Origin: Erigeron canadensis
Taxonomy: Eukaryota > Streptophyta > Magnoliopsida > Asterales > Asteraceae
Length of the DNA: 64,000 nt
Reading direction: 5' to 3'
Assembly (NCBI RefSeq): GCF_010389155.1
Contig: NC_057762.1
Span: 9,659,513-9,723,512, forward strand
The translations under genes were made by a program, and so were the position numbers. The notes under the pieces are model-generated. The model saw only the letters and a program-made list of their open reading frames with translations, was not told where the DNA came from and searched no databases. How positions within the stretch are numbered: position 1 is the stretch's first letter; each line of letters starts with the position of its first letter. Shown one piece after another: positions 29,844 to 41,740 of this stretch.

Positions 29844-30770
29844 GTGACATTTGGGGCAATGTCAACAAATCATGCCAATTTTTTCTTAACTATTGTTGAT
29901 GATTTTAGTAGGGCTCTTTGGGTGTTTCTCATTAAGCATAAAAGTGATGCGAGTGACTATATAATAAATTTTTATAACATGGTCACAACTCAATTTTCAA
30001 AACCCATTAAAAGAATTAGGAGTGATAATGGAGGAGAGTTTACTTCGAATAGGATGAAGGAGTTTTATGCTAGTAAAGGTATTTTACTTGAAACTAGTTG
30101 TCCACATACACCTCAACAAAACGGGGTTGTAGAACGAAAGCATCGACATCTTCTTGAAATTGCTCGGGCTCTTATGTTCCAAGCAACTATTCCAAAGCGA
30201 TTTTGGGGTGAGTATGTAGAAACGGACACTTATATCATTAACCGTCTCTCGTCCAAGGTTCTTAAAAACCGAACTCCATATGAATTAATTTTTGGAGAAA
30301 AACCAAATTATGACCACATGAGAACTTTGGGATGCTTAGCTTATTATAGTAGCATAGAGACGGGAGGCGATAAGTTTGAGTTCAGGGGGAGACCGGGAGT
30401 TTTTATGGGCTACCCACATGGTACTAAAGGTTATAAAATATTTGATATTGAGCATGGAAAAATGGCAATTTCCCGTGATGTTAAGTTTGTTGAAACCAAT
30501 TTTCCATTTGTAAATCTTAAGTGTAGGAATGAAATAAAGGAAACATTTGATGTATCAAACTGGCATGAGGATGAATTTGTTGAAAGGAATGAAAACAAAA
30601 ATGTATTAAATGTACCAATAGAACAGAATTTTCCTTATGAACCTACTGATGTTGTCAATGACATACAACCATTAAATAATGAGGTGATTGAACAAGTTCA
30701 TGATGAACCTCCAGCGCAAGGATTACAAGGACCAGATTTCCTTCGTCTAGACTGCAAGATTTTGAAGTAA
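29844..30770 (+). CDS. Copia element 3: integrase core and C-terminus
   Basis: FLTIVDDFSRALWVF starts the core. The second Asp (RSDNGGEF) and the Glu ([12 protein letters not shown]) are intact; the first Asp lies upstream in another frame (HCDIWG). The GCLAYYSS and FMGYPHGTKGYK elements mark the integrase C-terminus. The end is an acidic linker. A short broken stretch separates it from RT. Confidence 0.9.
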   Translation: MTFGAMSTNHANFFLTIVDDFSRALWVFLIKHKSDASDYIINFYNMVTTQFSKPIKRIRSDNGGEFTSNRMKEFYASKGILLETSCPHTPQQNGVVERKHRHLLEIARALMFQATIPKRFWGEYVETDTYIINRLSSKVLKNRTPYELIFGEKPNYDHMRTLGCLAYYSSIETGGDKFEFRGRPGVFMGYPHGTKGYKIFDIEHGKMAISRDVKFVETNFPFVNLKCRNEIKETFDVSNWHEDEFVERNENKNVLNVPIEQNFPYEPTDVVNDIQPLNNEVIEQVHDEPPAQGLQGPDFLRLDCKILK

Positions 30771-30933
30771 CGGTACCACCATCCATTGACCATGCAACGC
30801 CCGTGCGCGATCAAACTTTTTCTAGGTACACCCTCTTACAAATTATGTTTCTTATGAAAAATTTTCAGATTCTCACAAAGTTTTTTTAGCGGCCATTACT
30901 TCGGGTAATGAGCCCAAATCTTTCAAGGAAGCC

Positions 30934-32229
30934 ATGCAGGATAGCAATTGGCGAGATGCTATGCAAAGAGAGATTAAAGCTCTTGAAGATAATGAAACGT
31001 GGACATTGGAAACATTGCCAGAAAGAAAACATGCCATAGATTCAAAATGGGTTTATAAAATTAAATATAAACCTAATGGAGATATCAAAAGATACAAGGC
31101 TCGTCTCGTTGCAAGAGGTTTTACACAAATTGAAGGAGTTGACTACCATGACACTTTTGCCCCGGTAGCCAAATTAGTGACTGTTCGAACTCTTATAACT
31201 GTGGCGGTCAAAAGAAATTGGTTGTTGCATAAACTAGATGTTAATAATGTGTTTCTTCATGGAGATTTACAAGACGAAATATACATGAAGGTTCCGCAAG
31301 GTTTTTCAAATAAGGAAGAAACTAGAGTTTGTTGGCTAAAGAAGTCGTTGCATGGATTGAAACAAGCTTCTCGTACTTGGTATCAAAAATTCACGGTATC
31401 TTTGTTGAAGGTTGGTTTTAAACAATTAAATGCAGACCATTCTCTTTTCACTTACAATGACGAAGGTAAGTTTGTTGCAATTCTAATATATGTGGATGAT
31501 GTTATAATTACTAGGGATCATGTCGAAATGATTGAAAGAACCAAGACACACCTAAATACTAGTTTTAGCATAAAGGAGCTTGGGACTTTGAAGTATTTCT
31601 TGGGTATAGAAGTTGCTTATACTGGAGATGGAGTTGTTCTCAATCAACACAAATATTCCATGGACATTTTATCTGATTGTGGACAGCTTGGATGTCGTCC
31701 TAGTGATTTTCCTATGGAAAAAAACTTCAAACTTGATCAATGTAGTGAGAGCCATAAGGTTGATGCCTCCCTTTATCGACGTCTAATTGGAAGATTGCTT
31801 TATCTTCAAGTCACAAGACCTGACATTGCCTATGTGGTAAACATTCTTAGTCAGTTCGTTGCTGATCCTAGAGACGATCATATGAATGCTGCCATTCGTG
31901 TGCTTAGGTATGTTAAGTCCACACTCGGTCAAGGGGTGTCTATACCAAAAACTGGGGGTTTTGATGTGGTTGCTTTTTGTGATGCTGATTGGTTGGGATG
32001 TCCTTACACTAGACGGTCTAGGACGGGTTATTTGTTGTTGTTGGGGGGTGCTCCAATGTCTTGGAAAACAAAGAAACAGTCGGTGGTGTCACGTTCATCG
32101 GCAGAGACAGAATTTCGAGCCATGGCAACCACGGTTAGTGAGATTCTTTGGATGCGGTGGCTGCTCAAAGATTTCGCAGTCAACTTAGATCAAGCTACAC
32201 CTCTTTATTGTGATAATGAAGCTGCATGA
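30934..32229 (+). CDS. Copia element 3: reverse transcriptase and RNase H N-terminal part
   Basis: RT motifs in order: DSKWVYKIKYK, the FAPVAKL motif, KLDVNNVFLHG (catalytic Asp), LHGLKQASR and YVDDVIIT. RNase H has FCDADWLG and RSSAETEF, then YCDNEAA, with the third Asp intact. TGA at 32227-32229 ends the frame; the natural end lies at about 32445. Confidence 0.92.
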   Translation: MQDSNWRDAMQREIKALEDNETWTLETLPERKHAIDSKWVYKIKYKPNGDIKRYKARLVARGFTQIEGVDYHDTFAPVAKLVTVRTLITVAVKRNWLLHKLDVNNVFLHGDLQDEIYMKVPQGFSNKEETRVCWLKKSLHGLKQASRTWYQKFTVSLLKVGFKQLNADHSLFTYNDEGKFVAILIYVDDVIITRDHVEMIERTKTHLNTSFSIKELGTLKYFLGIEVAYTGDGVVLNQHKYSMDILSDCGQLGCRPSDFPMEKNFKLDQCSESHKVDASLYRRLIGRLLYLQVTRPDIAYVVNILSQFVADPRDDHMNAAIRVLRYVKSTLGQGVSIPKTGGFDVVAFCDADWLGCPYTRRSRTGYLLLLGGAPMSWKTKKQSVVSRSSAETEFRAMATTVSEILWMRWLLKDFAVNLDQATPLYCDNEAA

Positions 32230-32445
32230 CACATTCCAAATAATCCAGTTTTCCACGAAAGAACGAAACATGTTGAGATGGATTGTTTTTTTGTTCGGGA
32301 AAGAGTTGAGTCTTAAGAGATCTTGCCGATACATGTCTCAAGCAAACAACAAGTTGCAGACATTTTTACTAAACCTCTGGAAACACAAGCTCTACGTGAT
32401 TTGCTTAGCAAGCTGGGTGTTTGGAATCTTCACACTCTAGCTTGA
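32230..32445 (+). pseudogene. Copia element 3: RNase H C-terminal tail
   Basis: After the TGA the same frame continues with NNPVFHERTKHVEMDC, contains a TAA after RVES, and ends ADIFTKPL ... TLA stop, the normal copia terminus. The polypurine tract GAGGGAGAG follows. Confidence 0.75.
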
Positions 32446-32450
32446 GGGAG

Positions 32451-32623
32451 AGTAAAAGTCGATATTATGTTTCCTAGTTTATATTATTCTATTTCCTAGT
32501 TTATGTGATGTATCTTTGGGGTTAAGTTAGCTTTGTCCCCAAGCAACTTTTCGGCTATATATAGCCTTATTATGAATGAGAATAATATACGGAAACATTA
32601 AGAAACCATAACCATTGTTTTCA
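32451..32623 (+). repeat. 3' LTR of copia element 3 (173 bp)
   Basis: Same length as the left LTR. It starts AGTAAAAGTC, so the canonical TG end is damaged. Confidence 0.88.
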
Positions 32624-34408
32624 TCATGTTATTGTGTAGAGGTGACATAACTCAGTGAAAGGAGTACATTTTAATCCACAATGCACGCACGAGAAATTTC
32701 GTCGGCTTCTTTGCAATCTTTTCGCTGAGTGTTGAAAGCAATAGTTACTACGTGTTAGTTACCGAGGAACATTGAAGATAGTAGATAACATTAAAGGAGA
32801 ATATCGAGGTAGCTTCTGGATTTGAATTGGATGATAAGTCATCGGTTCAAGTTGTTGGACCATCTAGATATCCATGTGTACACATAGAACCTCTTATAAT
32901 CCATACATCCTTAAACTGGATGGCTGAAAACTTCACGGTTTGGATGGATTTTATCATATTCAGGGTCAAGGGTGACAAATATCACTGGAACTGACAGGGG
33001 TATTGCCGAGAAAAGAGCAACCTTTTGAAAGAAGACAAAGCGTAAGAGAGTGAGAAAATTCCGATTTGTATATTATCCGGACTGTCAAACTTGAGAAACG
33101 AAGTGGCAAAAAGGTTCGAGTAGGAGGGTAAAATGATTAATCTAATATACAGGGCAGAAACAGCGATCTGATACTCATTTATATGGATGTGGTGTCTGCT
33201 TTGGATGCTTCGGCAGTAAAAGCACTATTAACTAGATAAGAGGCATGCCGCTTAGTCCAATCACCACTGCTGTTAAAAAAAAAAACTAGATTTGTTGAAT
33301 TGAGGCATGATGGTTAACTAACGGGAACCTCATCAATCCTTTTGAAGTTTATGCATAAAGATGGTGCACATACGGTTGCTGGATAAATGTTTTTAGACTA
33401 CTCAGATCAGTGAACCAATTCATCCCAATCTTTAATTAAAAACTAATATCTCTGTTCCACCTATACAACCCAATCTAACTAAAACTTTTATGCATATTCA
33501 TAACCCAACCTAAACTAATTTTTTATTATATTAAATTATTAATATGTTTTATTAGGTGAGCATGTGCCATGTGAATCTAATGAGAGGTGAGCATGTGCCA
33601 TGTGAATCTAATGAGAGATGGGCATGTGGCAAGTGTGCAGGCACAATCTTAGACAATCTCAGATTGTTGTGTAAACTAGTTCATCTATGTGGGTGGTCTT
33701 AGATCGATAATCGTCACTAGGGGGATCTGGTTGGTGGCTAGGTGAGGGTCAGTTCCAACTTGTGTAAAGTTTTTTGGCTTAACAAATGCACAATATAATT
33801 TGATAATGGATATATAGATTGTCACTGCATGACATGAAAGGAAATATATGTTGTTTGATGTAGCAATAACTTATACAGTAATACTTTACGGAAAGACTTT
33901 AGGATGCTGTGTATTTTTCTTCTTTTTCTCCTTGTATACTTTTAATGAATCTGTAACACATCAGATGCGTCACAAAACTTGCAGAACACAAATTTGATTT
34001 TACAAGTCACAAAACAACCAGTACGGTCTCAAATATAATAGAGATCAACATAATTCCAGAGATGATAGATGCACTATTTGATCTGTCACTTCTCTTTTGA
34101 TATTACTGCATTAATTAATACACAAAACTATTGCACATCTTCAACTCCAAACATGGACAAAAGAGTCTTGAGTATTTCGGTACATAGAATGGGTAGGTCG
34201 AAAAGTGTCATTACTAGATCTGTTCTTTTTGTTGAACTTTCACTCCTTCACACCCTGATCCCTGAATCTGAACTTTAAAAATCTTTATTGACAGCACTAG
34301 GGTTTGGAAAATCTAAAAAAAGTTATAGATAGTGTATGTAGACAGCCTTTTCTCCCACATTTGCCTTGTGTCACATTGACACAATACACCTAGACATTCA
34401 AAAGAAGC
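32624..34408. other. Intergenic, no gene seen
   Basis: No ORF resembles a known protein. A 31-bp unit starting AGGTGAGCATGTGCC is repeated about 2.7 times at 33554-33635. The last 400 bp lie downstream of NLP gene A and may include its 3' untranslated region. Confidence 0.4.
33554..33635. repeat. Tandem repeat, 31-bp unit
   Basis: Units begin at 33554, 33585 and 33616, the last one diverged and partial. Confidence 0.85.
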
Positions 34409-37400
34409 CTAAGAATCAGGGCATTGATCAGGAACCATGTGAACATATAGTTTAACCACCGGCTTAGAGTCTACATAAATAGAAGGATCCAATATTGCCG
34501 CTAAGTCTTCAACATAAGTGATCATAATGTTCTCACCATTTCTATACACATATTTGAGTCTAAAGCTTCCAAGCTTCAGCTGGAACCTTGTTGCAACCAT
34601 CTCGTTTAACTTGAGCAATCCATCTAATGTGTTGAATGGAAACTTTATAGTATTCTTATCATATGTTACTTTTATTATCATGTTTGTAGGTTCGGCCTCA
34701 TTAGGCATAGTTGTTTGTATACCATTTTTGGTAAGTGTAGCCTGATCATTACCTAATGGTTCATTGGAAGCCTCAAAAACTGGGGTAATTGCTCCTTCAG
34801 ACTTATGGACAGCTACATCTGTTTCATCAATCTTCGTAAGGGGGTCACTCATGTCAAGCCCGTTCCTATATGGCCACCTTGCTATACCAAGATTCCTGCA
34901 AATGCGCTTTAATGTAGACCTGCTTACTACATAGATACAACATACGAAGTAAATATGAGAATGAAAAACAAAATACATAAATATGAACACCACCTACAAA
35001 CTACAAAATCACCTTTAAGGTCGGCTGCGGCTTGATCCATCGTCTTCCCAAAGTGTTTCTTGATTTCCTTAGAAGTAAACAAACTCTCAGATCTCTTCCT
35101 TTTTCTCGTTGATCCCTTGGAAAGATGACTTTGTATTCTTTGTGTGTTCCCAGCATTATTGTCAAAGTTGTCGATCCCTTTCTCCCTACTAGGAACAGCA
35201 CTCGCACCAGAGTTAGATGGCTTATTTTCCACGTTGTCATCCTTCGCCATAACTTCCGTATCTGGTTGTACCTTCCCTTTTCCAGTCAATAAGGTTATAC
35301 GAGAAGGTGGAGACTCGTGGTTCCAATCTAAAGGAACTCCTCCGATGACTTGGAGAGGAAACTTGACATTTACTTCCATCCAAAAAGGACTTTTAAACTG
35401 TTGCTTTACTAATTTCATCAATCTTTTTATACCTGATGCGTTTGCACTGATAGTTGGTAAATAGAACTCTATGACATATTCAGCATTCAGTTCAAGACTC
35501 TTTAGATAGATAGCTATACAGCTGGCCAACCCACTTATACGGGCAGAGGGAACTAAAGGGTAGTCCTCTTCATCGAGTTCTGTTACATTTCTACAAAAAC
35601 ATGTACCACAAGACGATAATGATCTCCCTGCAACTCCTTGAGATTTTTGCAGGTGTCTCTCCCTGCAAGCTTCACGGAATCCCCACTTGCTCAAGTCGCG
35701 AACATAGAACGGCAGTTCAGCTGATGACATGCAGACTTTCCCTATACAACATTTATTAAAGCTACTGCAGCTCTGCTCCAGAATTCCAGATCTAGCCACA
35801 GAACTACTATATCCAGATAGAGCCCAAGTTTGTGCTAAAGGTAAACATTCAGAGTCACAAACAGTCTTCAAAGCACCAAAGATTCTATCAAGTTCACGTT
35901 GTCTTCTTTCATCTGCAACCTGAACATATAAAGATAGACCGACCGTAAGTATATACCTCAAGATCTATTTAACAACCCACTCACAAAAGCACACTCATAC
36001 AAACAAGAGGTGGCAATATGCACGGTGTATGGTTTTGGAAAACTTGGTAGAAAGTCAAATCGGGTCATCCTTTGAAACATGGCGAACGGGCAATGCCAGG
36101 TTCACCTGTAGACATTTTAGTGGAAATGTGACCTTCAATCTTCATCAGTACATCGATGGACCAACTCATCTTAAATCCAAAATAAATGGACCTACTTTTT
36201 TAATGTGATCATTTAAGCCACAATCTGGTAAATGCAGAGTAGCAGAAACTTGATTTACTTCCAATTAAAAGCAACCAAACCCGAGGCCCTCTTTGACATT
36301 ATCGTTTAAATGTCTTACAATTGGATAAAGATTATAAGTAGAATATGTAGAGTTAGGTGATCGGATTGGATGGTCAATTCCCTTTTGTTCCTTCTAATTA
36401 ACTTCAAACGAATCTTGATAGTTTTTCCCTTTTTCTTTTTTAAATGGCCAGCAAATGCTAAAGTCCAGAACTCCATCCGGGGTGACCCAATGACAAAAGG
36501 TCACTACATAGCTGGCTCAACCCAACCATAAAGAGTTCATGCCAGTTGCACGATATCCAGAAAACCTGACAATAGCCAAGCTGCGGCTTAAAACTCCGGC
36601 CTCGTAGGCAAAACCTAGAAGCGTCACCACGCAGACCATGGATCATGGGCATCTTGACAGTAGTTATGATATAAAGCATGATGTTCAAAAGAAAAAACCT
36701 CTACACTTTTTGGTCAATTTTTCAGAAGAAATATATAAGTAATTAATGTATTTAAGAGTGACTACAAAAGTTGGACCTAACTCAGATTTGAGTTTAAATC
36801 ACAAGTACAGAAATATGTACAAAAAACTACAAATTTGATGGTCCAGAGTTTTCTAATCACATGTGATTAGAATCAAACTAGATCCTAGATCATCCATAAT
36901 TATTTTTTCTAATCAATGGGCTCTTATTGGTTTCATGAGTCATCTTTTTTAGTGGTTTCAGCCTTTCAGGTATAATCTAATTTCCGAATTAATACAATTT
37001 TGGAGGTTCTATACCTTAGAAACACGCTTCAGCATTTGACCCGTTCCCCTTTAACTTGGATATCTATTTGACCCGTTTTTGAGAATACATGAAACCTTTT
37101 CATAATTAACGAGTAGAAATAGCCACCTGGAATACATAAAACACTGGAGATTGAGATTCAGTTACTTGTAACACAACTCACATAAAAGCTTGGATCCTCA
37201 AACGCAATTGGAGACTTCAGATTCTGTTTCTGCCAAGTTGGAAAAAACTAATTAGTAAATCAACCAATAGTATGTATCACATTAAAAGGTTCACTTGTAG
37301 ATTCTAAACACTAATATTGCAAACACAAGATATACATATATATATATTGAAAAGTTATTTTGAGAACTCTTTTTTTTGCAAGAACCTTTGAGAACTTTCA

Positions 37401-39212
37401 AATCAAGCCCAACCGATAATTATTCTTTACATGAAAATTGTTTTTTATTGTTTTCTGAAAAACTTATGTGTAATTTTGAAGTTTATAATTGTGTGGAGGC
37501 ATGGATTATCATCCGTTATACAATTATGTGGAGATTTGGAATCTTGATCGTGCACATGTGATCAAGATTCCAAATCTCCACATAATTGTATAACGGATGA
37601 TAATCCATGCCTCCACACAATTATAAACTTCAAAATTACACATAAGTTTTTCAGAAAACAATAAAAAACAATTTTCATGTAAAGAACAATCACTGGTTGG
37701 GCTTGATTTGAAAAGTTCTCAAAGGTTTTTACAAAAAAAAGTTCTCAAAATAACTTTACCCTATATATATATATATATATGTATTATTGCTAGTGCATCA
37801 ACCTTTAGGGCTCTTGAGATTTCTTGAACCTCAAAAGCATAATCAACATAACTTGATGATGTTATGATTTCAAGAACCCCTACGCATGAATCACCGCTAG
37901 ATTGAAATACTGGTAAATCAATATATCCATAGATATCGTAGCAACTATTCCCATCATTTATATCCAAACTCCATTCTGGCAATTTTTGGCTATAAACACG
38001 ACCTGGTGGACCTAATTCTTCTTTGAACTCCCCATCCACAATGATTGCACGCAGTTCAGACTTGCGCCTGTGCAAATAAAGCCCTTCATCAGCCATACCA
38101 ACACCGAAAGGTTGGTCCCAAGTCGTTAGCAACCACCGGTTCCGGACAGAAACAGGTGACCAAAACTGAACTAGCACGTGTCGCTCACGGAATCTTAAGA
38201 CCTTGAGTGCAGATGTAATCTTTTCTCTTATCAGGTGCGGGTCTATGATACTTTGATCGAACATCATATTGGAGAAACCTATATATTATTAAAACAAGGT
38301 TTAGAACTAGGTTATCTATTGATATTACATCAATGAGAGATAAAGAAGAGCTCATTTGTTTATATATTAACATTTGCTTCTTACCTTTATCGATGTAGGA
38401 AATGGAATTACACCTAACATTACACTAACACACCAATTTTAAAAAAAATTAAAACAAAAAGTTGAAAACAAAACATTGAAAAAACTCGGAATTATCCTTA
38501 AACTAATCATTCTAATTACAAGATCATGCCACGTGGCAAAATTAAGGGATGAGATTAGGAAACAAAGTTAATGAAATCACATGTCATGTTTTGGTGATTT
38601 CTGGAGAATCTTTAGGAAAAAATTATTTTCTCTAATTTATTTAAGCATAAAATTTCTCCAGATTTCTTGTATCATTTGATAATTAACTTTTTCCCCTAAA
38701 ATAAGCAATCAAAAATTAGGGAATTGTATCTAATGTTTGAATAAAAAAGAATTAAATTACTAGATTCAGTGTTTTCTTTTTCCTCTTTTATATAAGATCA
38801 ACCTCGAATTATTTTTATATACAAAAAGAAATGGATGCCTATTTATTTTCCTCGGAGGATAAGTTTAAAAACATCAGGATGCTCTATGAATCTATTCATT
38901 TGTTACGAAAAAATACATAAAATTAATGAAAATAAAAGCAATCCATTAAAAAAATGAAAATACAGATCATAGATATATGGATGGAAAAATTCTAAAGTCA
39001 AACATGGACTTACTAGAGGGTAGAGGGGATTCTGGTCCATCCACTTGACGGGGTCCAAAAACCCAAAGAGACGGCAAGTATCTATTATCATCATCATCAA
39101 GTGTTGGATCAAAAGCAGCAGCAGGTAGAGTTAAAGGGTCATGAAAACAAGGGTATCTTGTTTTCAAAGTGTTTAATGATAATAACTCTGAATGACTACC
39201 TCCAACAGACAT
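34409..39212 (-). CDS. NIN-like (NLP) transcription factor, gene A
   Basis: Five exons by splice consensus, frame and family fit: 39212-39014, 38278-37803, 37229-37182, 35919-35013, 34926-34409; 2148 nt, 715 residues. Exon 2 holds the N-terminal GAF-like half (VLVQFWSPV, TTWDQPF, GPPGRVYSQKLPEW, LPVFQSSGDSCVGVLEI). Exon 4 carries the second GAF-like half (CLPLAQTWAL, CIGKVCMS, GVAGRSLSS, YPLVPSARISGL) and the RWP-RK start (IKKHFGKTMDQAA); exon 5 completes it (SRSTLKRICRNLGIARWP). The usual RK after RWP reads YRN. PB1 spans about 625-708; its Lys is kept, but the acidic loop reads YVYRNGEN. NLPs bind nitrate-response elements and relay nitrate signals in the nucleus. Intron 2 contains a 407-bp hairpin. 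Confidence 0.9.
37351..37757. mobile_element. Long-inverted-repeat element (hairpin MITE) in intron 2 of gene A
   Basis: Arms 37351-37549 and 37560-37757 are inverted copies, about 198 bp each, with only scattered mismatches, around a 10-nt loop (GTGCACATGT). The outer ends read AAAGTTATTTTGAGAACT and TA repeats flank both sides, suggesting a TA target. Transcription of gene A would fold this part of the intron into a very long duplex. The 61-codon ORF inside is a chance reading. Confidence 0.92.
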
Positions 39213-39594
39213 GTCTTTCCTTTCTTTTGGGAATTAAAACTTGAATTTAAACCGGTTAAATTATAGACCAAGGAGTAGCAGTTCATTTTTATTATATAGA
39301 CCAAGGAGGCCATGAGAGTTACGTTTTGCTTAATTTCCTAACTTCTTCCTCAATCCTCATAGGAAGACTTAAACAAGTTCCTGGAAACTTCAACGAATGA
39401 ACAAGGTGCAACGACTTGTATCATTGTGTCATGCTTTGAACCCACTCTCAACTACATGTATCATGACTTTGAACCCACTCTCAAATAATAGTGTCGTGAA
39501 TTTTGTTTCGATTAATAAACACTTATATAACTCGAATCTTTTAAATATCTTGTCATTCAAATATCGAAAATGTTGGTAACATTTTGTTAAGTTA
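39213..39594. other. Upstream region of gene A
   Basis: About 380 bp between the start codon of gene A and a Helitron-like end, with no clear TATA box by eye. A phrase around ACTTTGAACCCACTCTCAA is repeated with differences near 39434 and 39469. Confidence 0.35.
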
Positions 39595-40548
39595 GTAGAT
39601 TTTAGGCCCGTGTCAAATACACGGGTTTACATTATTATAAAGATTAGATTTTTATCAATGTTTAATTATATGCAAGCTAAAATGTCCTATTAATCCAAAA
39701 GAAAATTGGCCAAAAAATAATCATGAAATATATTAAGAAAGTAATTACAAATAAAAATAGATGTTTCGTACAAAAAGTTGAGCTTACATGCATGTTTAAC
39801 TAGCAGAAACATTGAGTGGGTGGATTTTACTTGAAAGTTTGAGATTAATCAAAATGCTTCTTCTTCAAGTAGATGTCCAAAGTTTGGAATTAATGAATAG
39901 TAAAGTAAGGGTATATAGTTTTACCCTGTTAATAAATAAATTTAAAGTCAATTTTTAAGATAAATACATGTTATGAATAATATATTAATGAAAGTGGATT
40001 ACCTGTTCATCTACCAATACTTCAAAAAAGGATAATAGTACAATTACTTTTAAAAATCTTAATATATTTAGATTAGATTTTAGTTATTTTTTAGTAATTA
40101 ATTTTATATTTATATGATAGAACGTATAATTAAAATATATAATAGTTATTATCCTATTGATTATATATTAGCTATAATTTTATTAGATATAATTCAGTTA
40201 TTATTCATTACCAATTATATTGGAATTAATGATTAAAAAGTATAAATTTGTGATTGAAAACAAAAAAGTATAGATTAAAATAAATATAAATTAAGTATTT
40301 AGTGAGGGTAAAAAGTGTAAATTATCGATGAAAAACAAAAAAGTGTAAACTAGTGAGATTTTTTCTACAAACATTAATATAAAAATAATATATTGATATA
40401 TTTTGATAATGATTATTAAAATTTTTAAATTATAATTAAATTAATAATGACATCATCAATTTTCAATTTGATAAAATCGAGAGCTATGATTGGTTAATAA
40501 GCTATTAGGTCAGTTGTCTTTTAATATACAAATATATATATATAAAGA
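39595..40548 (-). mobile_element. Non-autonomous Helitron-like element
   Basis: On the minus strand it starts after an A with TCTTTATATATATAT. It ends with a hairpin, CCCGTGTATTTGACACGGG, followed by CTAC/CTAA near 39595, a slightly degenerate version of the Helitron CTRR end. The 5' 250 bp is clearly related to the copy at 53629-53998 (shared AGCTCTCGATTTTATCAAAT). No coding seen. Confidence 0.6.
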
Positions 40549-41628
40549 TATAAAGGGCTATAAACGAATCAATTATGCTCGACAACTATTCAAATTCGAT
40601 TAGTCAAAAACTCGTTTCACGAGTTCGAGCTTAACTGTTGAGTCGTGACTAATCGAGCCCGAACCTTAAATAATTACTCGATTAAGCTTAGGATCCTAAA
40701 CAAGCTTAGGTTAATGCGAAAACTAAAAGTTTATCGAGAATCGCAAGAACCATAGTCACATAAAGGTAGTTTTGTATTTTGGATAAAATCTCATAAATCT
40801 TTCTATGTTTGGCAAAAGTTGTAACATCCGTGAATTTTGACCCGTTGACTTTAAGTGTAACTTAATGGATTATTGAAATTAATGATATCTTTAGGTCTAT
40901 CTTGTGATTAAATGACTAACTTTATACTCGTTGGGTCGATTGACGGTGTGCTAGATGATATGTTGCGGGTTATGAATTAACTAGTTTTATGTTGATGGGT
41001 CAATCCATGGGTAAAAACTAAGACCCAAGACTTAAGCAAGTCAACCCATTTTCCCCCACCCACCTTATCTCTTTCCCTTTCCCTCATTTTTCTTATCTCT
41101 CTCTCTCTACTTTAACCACAAGAACACCCACACACTCTTTTTCCTCTCTCTCTAGATTAATTCTTAGTTTATGGTAATCCAAGCTTGGAAATTGCAAGAA
41201 TAATAAACCTTATCATTATAATAACACCATATCAAAGATTTGGGCTCCAAGGTGCAAGAAAACATCCCATACGGGTCAAGATTCGGGTTTGAGTGCTAGG
41301 TGAAGATTTGGTAAGCTAAACTTGTTTCATAACCTTTATTTTATCTTGGTTTACTTCTTTCTAGTTGATGTCGAATGGATTCGGGTCTTGAATCGAGTCG
41401 AAAAGCTTGCAAGTGTCATTTAGGGTTTTAGGAAGTTAATTCAAGAATTTGAGTTTGATTTGAGTTATGGAATGGATTTGTAAGGTGGGTTATGTTTATT
41501 TATGTTAAGGTATGTTTAATTATGCTTCAAAATGAGTCTCGAAGCCTCCTAAATCGATTTCTAGGTCAAAAATTGAGTTTGGGTCGAGTTTGGTTCGTGT
41601 TTGGATGATCTGGAACTAAACTGGGCAT

Positions 41629-41740
41629 AGGTGCATCGCACCACCTCTTTGGTGCGTCGCACCAGGGTCTGAGTGAGTTTTCTGAACAAAAAATGCATCG
41701 CACCACCCTTCTGGTGCGTCGCACCTGACCCCTGAACATC
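41629..41740. repeat. Cluster of short palindromes in the outer solo LTR
   Basis: Four GC-rich words built on GGTGCGTCGCACC (and GGTGCATCGCACC) occur in about 110 bp, some as perfect palindrome arms. The inner solo LTR has a corresponding cluster of different sequence at 43281-43414. Confidence 0.8.

Larger units (their letters stand above)
27363..32623 (+). mobile_element. Copia LTR retrotransposon 3, 5.3 kb, decayed
   Basis: LTRs of 173 bp at 27363-27535 and 32451-32623 differ at about four sites, including the first base of the right LTR (A instead of T). PBS and polypurine tract are in place. Gag, protease, integrase, RT and RNase H follow in copia order on the plus strand, broken by frameshifts and stops. 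A 588-bp solo LTR of another family is inserted in gag. No convincing target duplication is seen. Confidence 0.92.

Noticed and set aside
31886..32188. 100-codon plus-strand ORF
   Set aside because: It is an alternate-frame shadow of RT/RNase H in copia element 3.
27358..32628. A 5-bp target duplication around copia element 3
   Set aside because: Flanks read GTTCA and TCATG; only three bases are shared, so it is not convincing.
34927..34993. Upstream part of the 194-codon ORF of gene A exon 5
   Set aside because: These codons lie in intron 4; the splice acceptor at 34927 and the frame show that the exon starts at 34926.
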